A stretch of DNA of 64,000 nt from Branchinecta lynchi (Eukaryota > Arthropoda > Branchiopoda > Anostraca > Branchinectidae), in the NCBI GenBank assembly GCA_023053575.1, contig JAKZAP010000017.1, positions 1,805,501 through 1,869,500 of the forward strand, given 5' to 3'. Each line of letters starts with the position of its first letter. Positions within the stretch are counted from its first letter, which is position 1. Shown here one piece after another: positions 1 through 11,635 of the stretch. Under the pieces are notes generated by a model. The model searched no databases and had not been told where the DNA came from. It saw only the letters and a program-made list of their open reading frames with translations. The translations under genes were made by a program, and so were the position numbers.

Positions 1-78
1 AAATGCGACTATTCCTTAGAAAACCTGTAATCATTTCTGCCTCCAAACGGAGCCCTTACCTACTACATATTGTTGAAA

Positions 79-102
79 GTGCCAAATGAGCTTACAGCTC
101 TT
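79..102 (+). repeat. Fragment of a GTGCC-ended dispersed repeat
   Basis: The bases GTGCCAAATGAGC followed by an AGCTCTT block match the right end of the element at 27721-28772 and another fragment at 33714-33740. Only this terminal piece is visible here, so it is probably a truncated copy. No coding content. Confidence 0.45.
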
Positions 103-152
103 TTTACCCGAATACGACCTCACTTTTGCCAATCAGTGTGAGATTGCTCTTG

Positions 153-505
153 CAGGGGCGTCACGACTGGGGGGGAGGGGGGACGCCCCCCCCCCCAATG
201 CTGTCGGCCAGTCGGTAAAAAATAACCGAGTCGGCGAGAAGCACCGCGGTTTTTTGTCAAAACTGATGATTTTTTTCATGAAAACAGTCGTATTTTCTGA
301 AAATTGGTCGATTTTTCGTCAAAATAGTCGGTTTTTCTGAAAATAAGTGGATTTTTCGGAAAATCAGTCGATTTCTTTCAAAAATGTCATTTTTGTTGTT
401 GAAAACAGTCAATTTTTCTGCCGAAAAAGTCGGTAAAAATTACCAGCCAGTCGGTAAATGCCTCGTCCCCCCCCCCTCCAAACATTTTGGCTAGTAACGC
501 CTCTG
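153..505. mobile_element. hAT-like MITE, family 1, copy a
   Basis: A 353-bp non-coding element. The left end reads CAGGGGCGTCACGA and the right end is the complement of CAGAGGCGTTACTA, so the ends are imperfect inverted repeats starting with CAG as in hAT elements. The flanking 8-mers TGCTCTTG (145-152) and CCCTCTTG (506-513) match at 6 of 8 bases, consistent with an aged 8-bp target duplication. Inside are a G/C homopolymer hairpin near the left end, a C-run near the right end, and degenerate repeats of the type GAAAACAGTCGATTTTTCTG. A second copy at 12168-12503 has a perfect 8-bp duplication, which defines the boundaries. Confidence 0.8.
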
Positions 506-513
506 CCCTCTTG

Positions 514-1581
514 TATATCCCCTGTGTACGCGTCACGTCAACGAACACGCGCTTCGTAATGGATCCCTTTTGCGTGCTTCGATCTAATTGCAAAGCCTCA
601 CCCTCCCTCTACCAAGAGTAAACAGATGTGTAGTCCCAGGCTGGCTTCAAGCCCTAATTATTGTTTTTAGTCATTCATCGATTTTCGATAGATTGGGGTG
701 CTTTAAATCGTGACGCAAACCAGTACACGCAAAATGGGGAAAAAGATAAAGAGGGACAATGGTTCGCTTTTCCTAGGTAATATGAATTGAGCACGGTAGG
801 AAATTTGAATATTGCAATGGTCTCTAGTAAGGCTCAGAAAAGCAAACATTTATAAATTTTTTTACTTAGTGTTTCAAAAATCAATATGCAACGCTATGAA
901 TCTCTTGTCATTCGGCAGCTGCTTTAAATTTACCCCAAAAAGAATAATTCAACTTTGAATCGGAAACCTGGGATGGGGGCACAAAGTTGCCCCCCCCCCC
1001 CACCACCACCTCACCTCTCTAAGGTTTACGGATATAAGGCTTCTGAGAGTAAGAACGGTGAATATATTCTCACATTTAGTTTTAGAGAAAATATTTTTTT
1101 GGTAATATCCACTGCGGACAAAAATGAGATCGAGTCCCGACAATAATATATTGGGTCCAACAGGTAATAAATGTTGGATTTTAGAACTAAATCTGAAATG
1201 GAAAGTAAAAATATTCTGCAAGGGGATTTGAAGCATCCGACCTTATTTTTTTTACTATCTTTGCATGGGGGTTCCGGAAAGTGGAAAATTTTTCCAAACC
1301 ATACGTCAGCGATGAAGTGTCAACTTAAAGAAATAGAATTCTAGAGAACAAAAAGGGTCAAAATAGAATTACTAGAAGATCACAAGATGTAAACTGAAAA
1401 TTAAGGAAGACTGTCTGTTCAAGGTTAAAATAAAGCATAAAGAGTTGGAAGAAGCCGAGAGTAAAGTATAAAAAGACAATAAAGAAAAGAAGGAAGTCAT
1501 TCGAACTTTTAGTCTCCATCTAAACTTTAAAGTATGACAGGAAGATTCGAAACAAATGAAACATCCTAACCTGTTCTTACT
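514..1581. other. No gene recognised
   Basis: The short open frames here have no family resemblance. A C-rich tract lies near 990-1015. I see no clear repeat boundaries and no RNA gene. Confidence 0.5.
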
Positions 1582-1619
1582 ACAAGAAGACCAAAGGTTT
1601 CGATGGGGTCCCAAAAATT

Positions 1620-1873
1620 GTACCATGTTCTTCAAAACCGTGCTAACTGAATATTTTTGTTTAAACTGAGTTAACTATTCCATTGGAAAGAACATAGCTG
1701 ATTTGAAATTTTGTTAAATTGTGCTAAGTGTTAGATGACGACATGATTACCATCTAACAGGTACATTATTTTTAACTTTCTGAGTTCCTTCTTTCTTCCT
1801 GCAGATGGCAAACACAAAACTGGGCCCACAAATTTTGAAAATGTAGTTAGTACAGTTTTGAAGAACACGGTAC
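1620..1873. mobile_element. MITE nested in the GGATCCC-family copy
   Basis: Inverted ends of about 28 bp beginning GTACC(A/G)TGTTCTTCAAAAC interrupt an otherwise continuous repeat; the uninterrupted version is seen near 59775. AATT flanks both sides (1616-1619 and 1874-1877) and may be a 4-bp target duplication. No coding potential. Superfamily not assigned. Confidence 0.65.
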
Positions 1874-2137
1874 AATTCAATATTTGATTCAGACAATTGG
1901 GTCTTGTCTTCGCCAGATCCAGTATTCGTCAGACTCCTTGAACATTTTACTATGAAAATTCAAAACAGATTAAGGCCAAATAGCTAATCATCTAAGAAAA
2001 CCAAGTTCATCAACTTCAAATAAAACTTTTACTTACTTGTCCGGCGAGAAAATGTCTTCTTACCCCATAGTCAACTATCTCATTAACTGTTTAAAAATAT
2101 TTTGGGATAGCCCGCAACCACCTACTCTATTCCCGTG

Positions 2138-2242
2138 TATCAACCCCTTCGACCTTCAATCACACTAGCTCTTACGTTCACAGATTACGCGTTCTCCGCC
2201 AGATCGACGCGCAGAGCTATACTAGTGTGAAGAAAAGGGGTA
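2138..2242. repeat. Short inverted-repeat segment inside the repeat family
   Basis: The left arm (TATCAACCCCTTCGACC, then CACACTAG) is complemented by a right arm ending GTGTGAAGAAAAGGGGTA. A homologous segment sits at about 63524-63644 in the same host-repeat context, so this marks a subfamily rather than a fresh insertion. Confidence 0.55.
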
Positions 2243-2934
2243 GCCGAAAATTGGTCGACAAATTTTGTGTCCGGTTTTAGCCGGACTCTGGAGGAACTAC
2301 TTTTCCGGTGAGAAAATATCTTGCATATTCAGAATCAGCATGTCTCATTACCCCTAAATCAACTATCTCAATAGCCTTAAAAATAAAAAAGAAATTTGCC
2401 CCTAAATTTGAAACCCCTCCCCGACCCCTAAATATAGGGCTACGGGGCCCGTCCACGAACTCGACCTTACTCTTGACCCAAAGGATCGTCACACAAAGTT
2501 CCATCAAAATATCTCATTCCCTTCGAGAATGATCGTGCTCACAGACGGACGGACAGACGTACAGCTTTTGCGATGTCATAGGTATCCCTTCACTTACGTT
2601 TTGGGATCCCAAAAACGATGTCGCAATGAGACGGACAAAGAAATATGTAACAGAAGTCGAGTAGTATCGTGAAAATAACAGAATAACGAAAACATTAAAA
2701 AAATTCCGCAGAGATTGTAGAGGATGGTCGAGTTCAGGCTGTTGCCTTGGTCTAAAGAATCATTGATACGCAACCAACTCTGTCCAACTAACTGTACACG
2801 GCCAGAAGTAGAATCATTGTTGAGATATCCGCGACTTTCTGTCCCCTACTGAGAGCCTGAGAAGGTTGACAGGACTAGGAGCTTGGGAATGGAGCTTGGG
2901 ACCGAAAAGGGATGTAATAAGATAATTTAATTAA

Positions 2935-3350
2935 CAGGCGTATTCACTTAAAGAGGCTTGAAAACCCGATGAAAATGCGTGATTTCGATACTCAGTTATT
3001 CACGAAGAATCGATTCGCAAATAGTGGAAATTCCCTGTCTGATTTGTGGTACGTCTATGCGCTTGTATCTTTGTTGTATGCATGACGAAAACGATTTACC
3101 AAAAATAAGTGTTTACGCAGTAAGCCACCTTCCTCCAGCTGATCACTGACCTCTGAAAAGCCACGTTTGTATTGAGATTGAGATTTTCCGCGTCATAATA
3201 GAATTTTGCGTTATGAGGACGGCCGTGGCTATTCTGAAGGTCACTAGAGCAAATAGTGAAAGATAAAATCCTTTAACACTGTCAAAATAATGCAGTATAG
3301 TCCGTTAAATGATACAGAAACAAATTGGCTTTTCAGTTAAGCTTTAAGGA
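2935..3350 (+). repeat. Dispersed repeat, partner of 59130-59632
   Basis: Many colinear blocks are shared with 59130-59632, for example CCCGATGAAAATGCGT near the left and AAATTGGCTTTT near the right. The two copies have diverged by substitutions and indels. No coding content and no clear terminal repeats, so the class is unknown. Confidence 0.65.
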
Positions 3351-4485
3351 TTTCTGGCTGCAGATGCGAACTGAATAGCATTGTAAAAAATACTCGAAAA
3401 CGGGATATGAACACATGACCTCTCGTAAGATATTTTTTTCTCGACATTTCTATTAATTCGCCTGAATCTGTGTTATTTTGCGATTCCGTCACTGAATTCT
3501 TTCTAAGATGTTTGCTTTATTTAAAGCATTTCGAGAAAATATTGAATAAAGTATTCATGTGCTCAAGGCTTCCGGATTCTGAACGGAAGCGAGGGGTACT
3601 AGTACATCGTAAATTTTCCGTCCGTCGGTCTGTCCATTTTTAAATGCTTTATTCAGCGTTTAAACAACATTCAAAAAGCCTGATGACTTTGTATTTCTTT
3701 CTCCGACTTTATTTCAATTCTCGACCACTTAGTAATTTTTCGCATTTTTGTAACCTCGATTACTCCCAATAGGATTCACATACTCTGATGAAAATTGTTG
3801 TTTAGACGTCGGTGTAGAAGTCGGGCCCCAAGTGTTAGAAGAAAGAAGATTATAAGTTTAAGCGTCGAAGTTTCTTCCTAACTTTTTTCCCTTCTTTCTT
3901 GTTCCCTTTTTTGTTGTTTTCTGTTTCGTCTCTTCCGTACATTTTATATCTCTAGTAGAAACCACAGGTTATTTTCTATTTCATTTTGTTATTTTTTTCT
4001 TGTTAAATCCAGCTAATCTATTATCTCATCACAGTTGCCTGAAAGAGTTCGTCTTTTATGGGGTTGGCACAACATAGTGTTCTAGTTCAGAATCGTTGAC
4101 TTAGTATATAATAAGAAATAAACAGGAAGGGGGTTAGAAGTCGCAAATATGGGATGAACCAGTGGCACGGGATTTCGCACACCAAAGAAGAACCGATTCC
4201 TTTACCCCTTCAATTTAACAAATTAATAACAAGTTACACGGCTATCATGGTTAGAACTATTAAAGAAAGGATAGATAAAGGATAAAGACCAGTTCGGATA
4301 AACCAAGCTGATTGCATGTTCAATTGTTACCCACTATTTGATCTGTTCCGTCATTGCCCCTTTCGTCGTCGATTATTTTGGCTCGATGCTTGCAGTACCG
4401 ATACATTATTCAAATTGTTGTGATAACTGCAGAAGGATTTCGGCGTCATCGTTTCTTGACTATACTGTCAATAGTTTCTCCGAGT
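3351..4485. other. No gene; one short dispersed repeat
   Basis: Bases 3756-3860 (core AACCTCGATTA, then ACTC(T/G)GATGAAAATTGTT) recur at 10286-10430 on the same strand. The rest is unassigned AT-rich sequence with pyrimidine-rich tracts near 3890-3990. Confidence 0.45.
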
Positions 4486-4815
4486 GAGGATTAAAGTTAA
4501 CTGTAGTATTTGCTACTAGGATTAAACTTGTATCTACTGAAATAAGATCAAGGCCGTATCCAGGGGGGTTAGGGGGTTGACCCCCCCCCCTCCCGAAACA
4601 TACACAAATAATAATTTGTATAGGCTTTTCCCTCTGAACTATATTTGTTTGTACTTTTTTGTCCGATGAGCAGGCGAACCCCCCCCCAAAAGGCAACCCC
4701 CCCCCAAAAAAAAAAAATCCTGGATAAGGGCCTGGATAAGATTAATCCGAATTAGAGGTAAGATTATCTTTTTAGAGACAAGATTAATCCCAGTAGCAAA
4801 TATTGTAAGATTTTT
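4486..4815. mobile_element. GTTAACTGCAGTATTTGC MITE, split copy
   Basis: The left arm AGTTAACTGTAGTATTTGCT and the opposite arm AGTAGCAAATATTG resemble those of the copies at 22158-22306 and 30921-31046. This copy is interrupted by the MITE at 4549-4734. Non-coding. Confidence 0.5.
4549..4734. mobile_element. hAT-like MITE, family 2, copy a
   Basis: Inverted ends CAAGGCCGTATCCAGG and CCTGGATAAGGGCCTG enclose 186 bp with long C-runs. The flanking 8-mers AATAAGAT (4541-4548) and GATAAGAT (4735-4742) match at 7 of 8. Further copies lie at 20770-20934 and 23852-24044. The 8-bp duplication and CA(G/A)GGCC ends fit the hAT superfamily. No transposase is encoded. Confidence 0.8.
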
Positions 4816-7223
4816 TTTTGTCAGTATAGCTAGGGCAACAGTGCAGTTGCCCTGCAGTGTAGCTAATAGTTGACTATGTAAAAGCGCAATTGTGTATAGT
4901 TATGCTTGACAAGAGAACAAAATGAACTAATACTCATTTTTTTGTTAATACCGTAAAGAATGTTTTTCGAATAATAAAGGTTGATTGACCTAAGCAGGCT
5001 GATTTCAGTGGAGCTGCCTAAGAGAAAATAGGAACGATATTCATTTTTCAATCACGCCAGTCACTTCCGGCTCCAAGTATAAACTGACGTGGATGTCTCT
5101 TTTGCAGCTTATTGCACCAGTTTTGAACAATGTTAACTGATAGGTGGCTTGTCCAACCCCTGCTACCCGCGTCATACTGCACCTTGCACGGAGAATGTCG
5201 TCTTCATTGTGTTCTCCTAATCAATGAAAGGTGTCGCGTGCCTTTGCAGGTGTTGGCTTTCAGGTCGGAAGCTCAGCTTGTGTCCTGAGTTTAGGTTACG
5301 ATTGAGTATGGTTTCGACACTAATTGATTGGAGAACGATTAGTTAGGGAAGCTAATCCAAGATTAAGATAGAGATTTGACATTTCTCGAACAAAGGCAAG
5401 CTTTGAGATTTAAGTGAGGATGGCAGTTCCTTCTGAAATGTAGCATTCGGGAGGTTTAATTTGATTTTGGTGGGTGATTTCCTGTTTTCACCTGAACAAT
5501 GAAACCATACTTTAACACAGCAAGGAGAATGCTTTTACAGACATGGCCACGGAGAGCATTCGTCTCCTGCGCGTGACGTTTTCAAAATAGGGATGTTTGT
5601 TTCTGGAGGTTTGCACATGCAGACTCCAAGACAAAAAACGCAATTCATTCAAATCTTCTACAGCGCTGGCCGGATCGTATTGGAATTTCTGCTAGATATA
5701 CGTTTCGGCTTAACTGGTTAAAAAATATTCCAGAAGAAGGGTTGATTGGAGACATTTGTTCATTTCTAAAATTGTTTGGTACTGAAACAAGGACAGATGC
5801 AAAATGGAGCAAAAATCATAGCTTGGAAACACTATTTCGTTGGATCCGTTTTTTGCAGGCAATGTTAACGGAAGTCATACAGATAGGGATGGTACTTGGT
5901 ACTCTTCATTCAGGTGTCCTTTAAATGTTTAGATACAAATATTTTCCCGCATTTGGTTTGCGTGTCGACTGGTCAGGTCACTCCAGGCAGTGGACCTTTT
6001 ACGGCTTAGAACCGCAAATCGAAATTTATAAATTGAGACTTAAGTCGGTGGGTCTCTTCAGGGATCAGAATCGAAAAGTTCGTCTGAACTACTTACTTTA
6101 AAGAAATCCAAAGATTAAAGAACCGACCCCACCCAACAAAATGATACGTCAGACTCGTAAATCGAGATAATGCTCTGAGCTGATCTAGTTTAAAGCGGGC
6201 CACAAAAAATGATGTTTCTACCACATACACAATGCTAACCATCCCTACTGTCACAATGAATGTTTAAAACCACTAAAAACACTTTAAAACAATGACCAAA
6301 TAAAATAAAAACCCACCAAATTTCCTATGTCTGAAATAACCTGTCTGGACTAAGTCTCAGCCGATTATCCCGGACAGCTATTATGGCACGCAGGGAGCCA
6401 AGGGTCAAAATAATAATTTCCATCTAATGCTCCAACTGTTTATTACAAATACAAATACAATAAAAAACCAAGACCAGTGTGGTACCTCTGAAGACATACA
6501 AAATTTATCAATTAGGTCTTATTTTGCTAATCAATCCTGGATAATCTCGTCATCGAGAAAAGAAGACTTTCGGCGTGATTTTTTTTCTCGAGCTGAAACA
6601 GCAACCCAGCAATCGCGTCCAATTCAAAATAAACCTGTGGCATGTGATTACTAAGAAAAGGTAAACATAATGTTTGGATTAGGACTTTAACAAGTCCTGA
6701 GATGAAAGAACCTACCTACTTAACAAAAGCATACGCCAGTGTCTACCGAAGAATCTGAAATTCCAGTATTCGGATCCCGAAAGCTGGTAGTGGTTATTAC
6801 ACTGTCAGAAGAAACTGTCGAATGGGTTTGAAAAGAAATTATTGGAAAACGAAAATATGAATGAGTTTAAAAATGAGATTACAAATAAAATGTATGGTAA
6901 GTATGATTTGTAGTAAATAGATTAAATTAGTAGATTATTTTAGATTAAATAAATGGATTAAATTTTTTTTTTTTGCCCAGTTAGAGAGAAAGTTATTTTG
7001 TTGAGTTGTTTTGGTTTGTTTGTGGTTGAAGGTTGATTCCACTGCTGACAAAGTTACGTGATCGGTAGTGTGGATTTATTGGTCACCCCCAGGACAACCT
7101 GGACGCCCGGGTTCTCGGGTGACTGGTTGATTTGATGATGTATCGTTTAGTTTCTTATGTTTTTTGTTACAAGTTGTTTACTGTGATTTTGTATAAAATA
7201 AAGAATAACCTACCCTAACCTAA
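4816..7223. other. No gene recognised; probable LINE 3' tail at the end
   Basis: A fragment at 6354-6380 (AAGTCTCAGCCGATTA) recurs at 58027 and inverted at 58728. The stretch 7125-7216 ends in ATAAAATAAAGAATAACC followed by CCTAA units and looks like the 3' end of a retroposon. Nothing else is recognised. Confidence 0.4.
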
Positions 7224-7565
7224 CACATAGCGTATAACACTTTCAAGAATAACACCTTTACACTTAGAAATAAAGTGTTATGACCAATTAAGTTTACACT
7301 ATTCCGTACCTAGATCTTCAACAACACCTTCAATTGGTAGAAAATACCAACGGGAACGAAAGAAACATAACAGATAACATCCCAAAGTGTTATCTGTTGA
7401 AACCGCGCATCCTTCTGTTGTCGTTATGTACAGTGTACTATTTTTACCTATTGGAGGTGTTGTTGGAGATCTAGGCACGAAATAGTATAAACTTAATTGT
7501 TCATAACACTTTATTTCTAAGTGAAAAGGTGTTATTCTTGAAAGTGTTATGCACAGTCTGTTATG
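7224..7565. mobile_element. Foldback MITE
   Basis: Two arms of about 125 bp are inverted complements. The left arm has ATAACACTTTCAAGAATAAC and AGAAATAAAGTGTTATGA; the right arm carries their complements. A second, inner dyad (AACAGATAACA / TGTTATCTGTT) lies in the centre. Related pieces occur at 30365-30530. Non-coding; could form a long hairpin. Confidence 0.7.
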
Positions 7566-8427
7566 AAACTTCTGACAGTGTAGTGATAACAGAAGGATAC
7601 TTTGTCATTGCTTATACGGTGAAGCCAAAATAAATCATTAGCTGATACTTGGAAATCCCCGCTTGTAACAGGAGCTCCCAAGGCGGGCTGTGGGCCTTCC
7701 ATTTCAATCCTTGTAAGCAGGATATGCCACGCTTTTAGGGTTTACCTGCTTCCGCTTAGAAACCGTTAAAACCGATTTTCGGCTTCATCCAAGTATCTCA
7801 ACATCCAGAGACTCGAACATAAATCTGTCAGTTTTATTGTACGGCTTCCACACAATGATCACCACTTAGCACTTGCAAGTCCTCGACGACATCATTCGCA
7901 ACGTTTGGCATTCACCGCGTGCCTTATGGATTCTATAAAACATAAAGGCTCACAGTGAACACGAGACGGCACGAATATCCAAACGACGAATCCACCGCTG
8001 CCACCAATACAGTCTTCACCAAAGTCGAATACAAGCCGTCAAATCTAAAAGCCTTTCAGCTTCTAGGTTGAACGCTAAGTCCATCTCGTCACGATGCTGC
8101 TTCTCATCTGATCTATTCCGGGAGTCGCAGTTACTTTCTAAAGTTCCCCCCTTGGAAAGCGCAGGCGCCCCCGCGTTCGCTATTGATCCAATGGGAAAGC
8201 CTCCCCGCTTCTCTACGTGATCATTGTGTGCAATCAGAAAAGATATATGATTAAGGATGAATCGTAGCAAGACTCGGGAAGGAAAGAGACACCGTCATTA
8301 GAAAGCGGGTGAGGCTTTCCTATTTTAATCATCTCCCCGAAGGAGGCGGACAATCAGCCGCAAGTGAAAGAAGGCTTTCTAGCAAAATATGAAAACACGA
8401 TTTTTCACTTTCTGCCTTTCCCTACTG
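7566..8427. other. No gene recognised
   Basis: GC is somewhat higher near 8060-8220. The open frames have no recognisable domains and no repeat boundary was found. Confidence 0.4.
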
Positions 8428-8436
8428 GTAAACACA

Positions 8437-8942
8437 GGGATCGACTAAAACCAGGAAGGGAAGGGAACGCGAGAAAAGCAGGAAGGCATACTAAAACCAG
8501 GAAGGGCATACTAAAACGAGGAAGGGCATCCTAAAACCAGGAAGGCTGTCGTCAGAATTTGCGGCACCGTTCCCTTCCTCTATTTAGTATTATTCGAGGG
8601 GTCGGGAACTTTTCAAATTCGAAGTTCACCATCCCTTCCTTGTTTTAGTATCCTGACATGGGTAGGAATTAAGTTCGGGAGGGGTCGGCAGCTATAAAAA
8701 TTGTAATTCACCTTTTCATTTCTCGTTCTGTCGGTAGGCGACTAACCAGGAAGGGCATATTAAAACGAGAAAGGTATGGTGAACTTTGAATTTGAAAAGT
8801 TGCCGACCCCTCAAATAATACTAAATAGAGGAAGGGAACGGTGCGGCGAATTCTGGCGACAGCCTTCCTCGTTTTAGTATGCCTTTCCTGCGTTTCTCGC
8901 GTTCCCTTCCCTTCCTGGTTTTAGTCGATCCCGCAATATCCC
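8437..8942. mobile_element. Foldback element with perfect 9-bp target duplication
   Basis: Both sides carry GTAAACACA (8428-8436 and 8943-8951), a perfect 9-bp direct repeat. Between them are long inverted arms of about 200 bp (left GATCGACTAAAACCAGGAAG, right complement) with extra tandem units of the type ACTAAAACCAGGAAGGGCAT near 8490-8540. The right tip is about 10 bp longer than the left. A 9-bp duplication with long inverted arms is typical of Mutator-like foldbacks, but no transposase is present, so the superfamily is inferred. Confidence 0.75.
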
Positions 8943-9234
8943 GTAAACACATCGGTCCATTGTTCCTCCTTGCACATGTAAAGAAGGTAAATATAAGTCA
9001 ACTAGAGACGCAGAAATAGAGGCCCTCCTACGATTGAGTTCTTGCCAGGATTCTTCCATAGAAACTTAGAAAATTCTGGTTAATAATGTCCGATGCGTTG
9101 CGTTGATTGTATTTTGGTTAAAGTGTTAGGTAGACTTCATTTAGGATAGTGTAGGCTAATTGATTTTTAAATGACGTAGAGTTTTTATGAAAGTATATGG
9201 TCTAGTTATTAGTCTGTAGACCGATTGTGTGAAT

Positions 9235-9315
9235 TTTATTATATTTTTTTCTACTCGCCAGCTTTGGCGGATACAAATAAATAAATTGAATTGAATTGAA
9301 TAATGATAATAAATA
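9235..9315 (+). mobile_element. LINE 3' tail
   Basis: Sequence like that in other LINE ends of this window (TTCTACTCGCCAGCTTTGGCG) runs into AATAAATAAATTGAATTGAA, a short simple-repeat tail as left by target-primed reverse transcription. No coding part remains. Confidence 0.45.
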
Positions 9316-9352
9316 TCACGTAAGGATTTAAGGTTACAAGGGACTTTTTACC

Positions 9353-9732
9353 GTGACATTGTTGCCAGATCGTGATAAAGAAAAGAAGCCGCGGCCTTTG
9401 AAAAATACGCCCGAGAAATTAACTATCAACACAGAACCCCAAACATTTTTCCGGCCTTCGACACGAGAATTAAAACCACGTGAAAACAGTCGATTTTTCT
9501 CAAAAACAGTCACTTTTTCGTATAGATATTTTTCTGAAAAACAGTAAATTTTTCTGAAAAACAGGCAGTTTTTTCGTATAGACAATTTTCCACATCACGC
9601 CAAAATACGCCAGTTAAAAAGAAAAACAGCCACGTTTCACGCCACACGTCAGTCGCAAAAGTATTTACGCCGGTCTCTGACAAATCCCCTAGTTTGGCGT
9701 AAAATCCGCCAATCTGGCAACACGGAGTGACA
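9353..9732. mobile_element. TIR element with GTTGCCAGAT ends
   Basis: The left end GTGACATTGTTGCCAGAT is complemented by the right end ATCTGGCAACACGGAGTGAC, with a small offset. The interior holds several GAAAACAGTCGATTTTTCT-like units, related to the interior of MITE family 1. Non-coding. Target duplication not resolved. Confidence 0.55.
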
Positions 9733-9800
9733 GTTGGACCAGAACAATTTTTTAATTACATTTAAAGTTTAAAATTGCAATATCTACTATATCTATCATT

Positions 9801-9882
9801 ACTCCATAGCTCAGTGGCAAAGCGTTATCCTTGAAAACCCAAAGGTGTGATTTGAAAATCCGAGGATGAGCATTTCAACCAG
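9801..9882 (+). mobile_element. tRNA-derived SINE head, degenerate
   Basis: A tRNA-like A box (ATAGCTCAGTGGCAAAGCG) is followed about 40 bases later by a weak B box (GTGATTTGAAAATCC). The B box is mutated, so an active tRNA gene is unlikely. Confidence 0.45.
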
Positions 9883-9885
9883 GTG

Positions 9886-10060
9886 ATAATTCAATTCAAT
9901 TCAATATCATTTATTCCCAAAATTCTGATCTAACAAAATGCACGGGATTTGTCATACATGGTTAAAATTCTGTTAAGTCACATTAAAACTACGGATAAAA
10001 TAAGGCACGAATGAATTTAAATAATAGAGAATAATATTGATAATAATAATAATAATGTTT
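9886..10060 (-). mobile_element. LINE 3' tail, minus strand
   Basis: A (TTCAA)n tail at 9889-9906 is followed on the plus strand by ATCATTTATTCCC, the orientation expected of a minus-strand retroposon end. A (TAA)n microsatellite lies near 10035-10055. No recognisable coding sequence. Confidence 0.4.
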
Positions 10061-11635
10061 GAATACCGACTGCACATAAACATCGCAACGACGGTGTAGT
10101 AAAAGAAAAGTAAAAACAACTGCAAAACACTAAAACAGACAAAATAGAAAAAAAGACAAGTGACATAGAAAACCGTAATTTTCGGGGTTTTTTTTTTCTT
10201 GCAGCAAGTTATCCCTCTAAGATGACGTACGAGATATACGAGCAACTCTCGACCAAATAAAATACCTAGTAATCGTTCGCCTGTCTGCAACCTCGATTAA
10301 TCCCAAACGGATTCAGATACTCGGATGAAAATTGTTTCTTAGACTTAAGAAAAAGGGAGAAGTCGGGTTCGTAGATGGGCTTTCTGCCTCAAGGCTTAGA
10401 AGAGAGAGGATTATAAAGAAATACAAGAGAAAGATGTAGGCTTGGGTAGATAGTTTGCAGTGAACAGCCTGAAGCTTCTCAGTTATATCAGAAGCCCTAT
10501 ATTTTCCGGAAAATTCCATTCGATTAGACACATGCAAATGTAGCAGGTATATTCGTATCTGTAATACCCATCTGGGTAATTTACAAAATCAACTGTATTT
10601 TAATTACCAGTTTTGTTTTTTGTCCCTCACGTTGAACATTTTTGAGGAATAAGTCCCGACTTCCCCCCTGGGGAAAAGGAACACTCGCTTGTACTCTTCA
10701 TATAAGAAGGTAAATATTTATTTATCTAGGGAGAAAGAAAAGTAAACACTGCAAGGATTGAGCTGTTGTTGGAGATTATTTTGTATACACTAAGAAAATA
10801 TTAGTTGAATATCAGTTCAATGGCTTTTGTCCCCGACTCATCAAGATTCTCGACCAACCTTACACTGCTTAAATGGAAAATTGCCTGTGACCGTCTTGTA
10901 AGTTTGACGAGAATAATATTTCATAGAATGGTTTAAATATAAGAAGAGGTTAAATATTTAACTTTCATTGAAGATTAAACATAAGAAAGTTAAGAAATGT
11001 GTTCATCTGAAAATAAAGGATCTAGTCCAATCCAAGAATTTCGTTCTTATTTTCGAAGGTGTATTGATTAATGGTGGAAAAGATATTGCGATGATGGTCA
11101 ACTGCGATAATCGGATGCGCCCCTTGATTTTATTGCATTGATATTTCGGCCCTAATTGGCAAGGGTCCTCTTCAGGCTCAAGCAATAAAGTGAACCTGTG
11201 ATAATGTAAATATAAAGATTCTAGCAAGTGTATTGTCTGATTTTGGCAAGTTTCTTCTTAATAATTCGAAGAGTTAAAGTCCTATGGAGGATTCAGAGGG
11301 TAGAATGCAACATACTGCAAATTAAGTTATAACGATATATATATGACGTATAAGTGACTTTTCATGTTTTGGTATCATACAGTTCTGAGCGAGAATATGC
11401 AAGGATTTATTTTTGCTTGTTTTGACAGGAAGAGAGAAAGAGGGACGTGATTTTGAGCCTTAGGCTAAATAGGACAGAATTCGTTGGTTGGATGAGAGAG
11501 TGGAGAATAAGAGCATGCTCAGCGGTCTTCATAAAGTTGTCACGCAACTCACCAGGGACCCTTTTGTGACCTAGCCTAAATCCACCAACCTCAAAACCCC
11601 ACCATAGATATACCCCCGAAACATCGCTCTATGAA
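10061..11635. other. No gene; scattered repeat pieces
   Basis: The repeat at 10286-10430 matches 3756-3860. Around 11140-11180 is a hairpin-prone block (GGCAAGGGTCCTCTTCAGG) whose relatives sit at about 12590-12640 and 27435-27475. Nothing else supported. Confidence 0.4.

Larger units (their letters stand above)
1582..2625 (+). repeat. GGATCCC-family dispersed repeat, interrupted copy
   Basis: The copy starts at AGACCAAAGGTTTCGATGGG, contains the blocks seen in the full copy at 59752-60800 (CAGACAATTGGGTCTTG, CCGGTTTTAGCCGGA, GATTCAGCATG-like), and ends with TACGTTTTGGGATCCC near 2613. It is interrupted by the MITE at 1620-1873 and carries a short inverted-repeat segment at 2138-2242 that recurs in the copy at the right edge of the window. 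Non-coding; origin unknown. Confidence 0.7.

Noticed and set aside
7195..7216. CCTAA units as telomere-like repeat
   Set aside because: Only two or three units at the end of a retroposon-like tail; not enough to suggest a telomere.
9353..9732. Third copy of hAT MITE family 1
   Set aside because: Interior units are similar, but the ends (GTTGCCAGAT) are different.
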